Below, piece after piece: positions 62,185 through 64,000 of a stretch of DNA of 64,000 bases. How positions within the stretch are numbered: the stretch's first letter is position 1; every line of letters begins with the position of its first letter. This DNA is from Tenggerimyces flavus (GTDB taxonomy: Bacteria > Actinomycetota > Actinomycetes > Propionibacteriales > Actinopolymorphaceae), in contig NZ_JAFBCM010000001.1 of the NCBI RefSeq assembly GCF_016907715.1, forward strand, positions 3,224,001 to 3,288,000, given 5' to 3'. The notes under the pieces were generated by a model. The model was not told the origin of the DNA. It was given only the letters and a program-made list of their open reading frames with translations, and searched no databases. A program made the position numbers and the translations under genes.

Positions 62185-63065
62185 TGGATGTGAGCATGAT
62201 CGACTCGGTCCGGCGGTTCAACCGGACCGTGACGCAGCGGATCGGCGCGCTCAACGACACCTACCTCGCGCGCGAACGGCCGCTCGGTCAGTCGCGCGTG
62301 CTGTGGGAGATCGGGCCGTCCGGCGCCGACGTTCGGCAGCTCCGTGCCCGGCTCGAGCTCGACTCCGGCTACCTCAGCCGGCTGCTGCGCTCGCTCGAGC
62401 GGGACGGTCTCGTGTCGGTGGCGCAGAGCGGCTCGGACGGGCGGGTCCGTACGGCGTCGCTCACCGCGCAGGGGCGGCGCGAGGTCGCGGTGCTCGACGA
62501 GGCGTCGGACACGCTGGCGGCGAGCATCCTGGAGCCGCTCAACGCCGGCCAGCGGGCCAAGCTCGTCGCCGCGATGGGCGAGGTCGAACGGCTGCTCGTC
62601 GCCTCGACCGTCGAGGTGTCCATCGTCGATCCACGCCATCCGGACGCGCGGCACTGCGTGCGGCGGTACTTCGCGGAGCTGTCCGAACGGTTCTCCGCCG
62701 GCTTCGACCCGGCGCGCAGCCTGCCGGCGGACGACGGCTCGCTCTCGCCGCCGGACGGGCTGCTGCTCGTCGCCTCGTTGCACGGGAAGCCGATCGGCTG
62801 CGGTGGGTTGAAGCTCCACGGCAACGAGCCCGCGGAGCTCAAGCGGATGTGGGTCGATCCGTCGGCGCGCGGGCTCGGTCTCGGCCGTCGCCTGTTGGCC
62901 GAGCTGGAGAAGTGCGCCGCGATGAACCACGTGAAGGTCGTGCGGCTGGAGACCAACCGGGCGTTGACGGAGGCGATCGGCCTCTACCGCGCGGCGGGCT
63001 ATCGCGAGGTGCCGGCGTTCAACGAGGAGCCGTACGCCCACCACTGGTTCGAGAAGCGGCTCTGA
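62184..63065 (+). CDS. MarR-GNAT fusion protein
   Basis: 293 residues: a MarR winged helix at about 1-140 (RQLRARLELDSGYLSRLLRSLERDGLVSV...GRVRTASLTAQGR) joined to a GNAT acetyltransferase domain at about 145-293 with acetyl-CoA loop RGLGLGRRLLAEL. The same fusion is widespread; a role as a self-regulated acetyltransferase is suggested, with target unknown. No ribosome site precedes the ATG, consistent with a leaderless transcript. It overlaps the convergent marR gene by 47 bp. Confidence 0.87.
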   Translation: MDVSMIDSVRRFNRTVTQRIGALNDTYLARERPLGQSRVLWEIGPSGADVRQLRARLELDSGYLSRLLRSLERDGLVSVAQSGSDGRVRTASLTAQGRREVAVLDEASDTLAASILEPLNAGQRAKLVAAMGEVERLLVASTVEVSIVDPRHPDARHCVRRYFAELSERFSAGFDPARSLPADDGSLSPPDGLLLVASLHGKPIGCGGLKLHGNEPAELKRMWVDPSARGLGLGRRLLAELEKCAAMNHVKVVRLETNRALTEAIGLYRAAGYREVPAFNEEPYAHHWFEKRL

Positions 63066-63510
63066 TCTCCGCGGGTCCGGGCAGCTCGCCGTGCTCGCCG
63101 GTGAGCTCCTGCAACGTCGTCCAGAGCTGGTCGAACCGGCGCTTTCCGATCCGTCGTTCCCAGTCCTCGAGTACGGTCGCGATCGCCTCGTGCAGCTCCT
63201 GCTCGAGCCGTCTGCCCTTGGCGGTGAGGCGAACGGTCCGTACGCGCGTGTCGCTCGGATCGGGACGCCGCTGCAGGTAGCCGGCGCGCTCCAGATGCGT
63301 GACGAGCTCGTGCATCGACTGTTTCGTCATGCCCGCATGGGCGGCGAGCTCACCGGCGTTCGATCCGTCGATCCCGCCGTACCGGAAGATCTGCACGTGC
63401 GCCTGCCGGAGGTCGGGATGGCGCGGGCCGACCTGCTCGAGGATCGCCGCCAGTGCCTGGTCGAACGCGACGCGCAGCAGGCCGAATCGTCGTCCCGTGG
63501 GCTCAGTCAT
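63019..63510 (-). CDS. MarR-family regulator
   Basis: 163 residues. The winged helix-turn-helix is SNAGELAAHAGMTKQSMHELVTHLERAGYLQRRPDPSDTRVRTVRLTAKG, by position about 50-98, with the D-x-R wing. It diverges from an O-methyltransferase-type gene, and the palindrome between them carries GGTCAGG/CCTGACC, so it probably represses itself and that gene. Confidence 0.88.
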   Translation of the reverse strand: MTEPTGRRFGLLRVAFDQALAAILEQVGPRHPDLRQAHVQIFRYGGIDGSNAGELAAHAGMTKQSMHELVTHLERAGYLQRRPDPSDTRVRTVRLTAKGRRLEQELHEAIATVLEDWERRIGKRRFDQLWTTLQELTGEHGELPGPAEIRAASRTSGGRTAPR

Positions 63511-63513
63511 GAT

Positions 63514-63548
63514 GGTCAGGGTACCTGACCTTGACGAGATGGTCAGGT
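63514..63548. promoter_or_regulatory. Operator between marR and the methyltransferase
   Basis: GGTCAGG-GTA-CCTGACC (63514-63530) is a perfect 7 bp inverted repeat starting four bases before the marR start. A further half-site GGTCAGG lies at 63541-63547. The spacing fits a dimeric MarR protein with an extra half-site towards the divergent gene. Confidence 0.6.
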
Positions 63549-63566
63549 CGCCTTACCGTATTTCTC

Positions 63567-64000
63567 ATGACCGACACCACCGCCCTGCCACCGCAGGCGC
63601 AGATGATGCAGTTCCTGACAGCCAAGTGGGTGTCGCCGACGCTCGGCGTGCTGGCCGAGCTGGGTGTCGCCGACGCGCTCGCCGACGGACCTCGGACGGC
63701 GGACGACCTTGCCAAGCAGGTCAAAGCCCATCCCCGTTCGCTCTACCGGCTGCTCCGCGCGGCCGCGAGCGTGGGCGTCTTCGCCGAGGACGACGGCGGC
63801 CGGTTCGCGCTGACACCGCTCGCGGACTGCCTCCGGTCGGACGTTCCCGGCTCGATGCGGGGCGCCGTGCGGCTCTTCAATGCCGAGCCGATGTGGGCGC
63901 CGTACGGGCGGCTGATGCACAGCGCACTGACCGGCGAGCCGGCTTTCGACGACCTGTACGGGATGGATATCTACGCCTATCTCGCGCAGAACCCCGCGGT
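63567..64000 (+). CDS. O-methyltransferase (family 2), N-terminal part
   Basis: Starts at ATG 63567 and runs off the window after about 144 codons, so it is partial. The N-terminus MMQFLTAKWVSPTLGVLAELGVADALADG, then TADDLAKQVKAHPRSLYRLLRAAASVGVF and LTPLADCLRSDVPGSMRG, is the dimerisation/winged-helix region of family 2 small-molecule O-methyltransferases, as found in natural-product pathways. The SAM-binding domain would follow outside the window. Probably controlled by the divergent MarR. Confidence 0.82.
   Translation, partial: MTDTTALPPQAQMMQFLTAKWVSPTLGVLAELGVADALADGPRTADDLAKQVKAHPRSLYRLLRAAASVGVFAEDDGGRFALTPLADCLRSDVPGSMRGAVRLFNAEPMWAPYGRLMHSALTGEPAFDDLYGMDIYAYLAQNPA

Overview
The window is 64 kb of very GC-rich DNA with short intergenic gaps, many GTG/TTG starts and many ATGA/GTGA overlaps, which is typical of an actinobacterium. 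Gene content points the same way: mec-cysO-cysM-murI order, PASTA and DUF3618 proteins, Tat- and Sec-exported enzymes, a GuaB1-type reductase and a type I co-chaperonin-like protein. The style of the secreted beta-propellers, the LacI/ABC sugar loci and the dispersed palindromes suggests a soil Propionibacteriales relative (Kribbella/Nocardioides-like). That placement is an inference, and no rRNA is present to confirm it.

Positions 1-20.7 kb are mostly housekeeping: the end of pncB, pncA, the CysO sulfur-carrier cysteine pathway (mec, cysO, cysM), murI, a metallo-beta-lactamase phosphodiesterase, rph and rdgB. An exported protein and a PadR/ATC-hydrolase pair with a striking double operator interrupt this run. 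Then come a PASTA lipoprotein, a GT-C glycosyltransferase, an odd class I tRNA with a UAG anticodon, bcp, a CbiMNQO cobalt/nickel importer behind a Nur-like box, a frameshifted hydrolase, a glucose-dehydrogenase-like enzyme, a TIMP-like protein, a GroES-like protein, a FUSC-like membrane protein and an Mrr-like nuclease. Positions 20.7-21.8 kb carry no convincing gene but hold several large inverted repeats.

Positions 21.8-38.9 kb are dominated by exported proteins: a BTRD-repeat serine hydrolase, guaB1, a YcaQ-like protein, a class A beta-lactamase-like protein with peptidoglycan-binding repeats, a GH75 chitosanase, a TrmB/LuxR-type regulator diverging from a large S8 protease, and the first two of three paralogous beta-propeller proteins, which diverge from a shared operator/promoter.

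Positions 38.6-57.0 kb form the most interesting part, a carbohydrate-acquisition island. One minus-strand operon encodes an ABC sugar importer, the third beta-propeller and an exported protein. A second encodes another ABC importer, an SDR oxidoreductase, a heparinase II/III-like lyase, a secreted beta-helix protein and a small duplicated protein. Next to it lie two paralogous LacI regulators and a secreted PL7 alginate lyase. Near-identical LacI-type operators sit on the promoters of the second importer operon and of the PL7 gene, so extracellular cleavage, import and processing of an alginate-like polyuronate look co-regulated. Between the two lacI genes sits a stand-alone AICAR formyltransferase preceded by a clear ZTP riboswitch.

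Positions 57.0-64 kb hold small regulatory and enzymatic genes: TetR, a transglutaminase-like protein, two alpha/beta hydrolases, two methyltransferases, a carboxymuconolactone-decarboxylase-like protein, a MarR-GNAT fusion behind a perfect palindrome and probably read from a leaderless mRNA, and a second MarR. No CRISPR array, prophage, insertion sequence or rRNA was seen.
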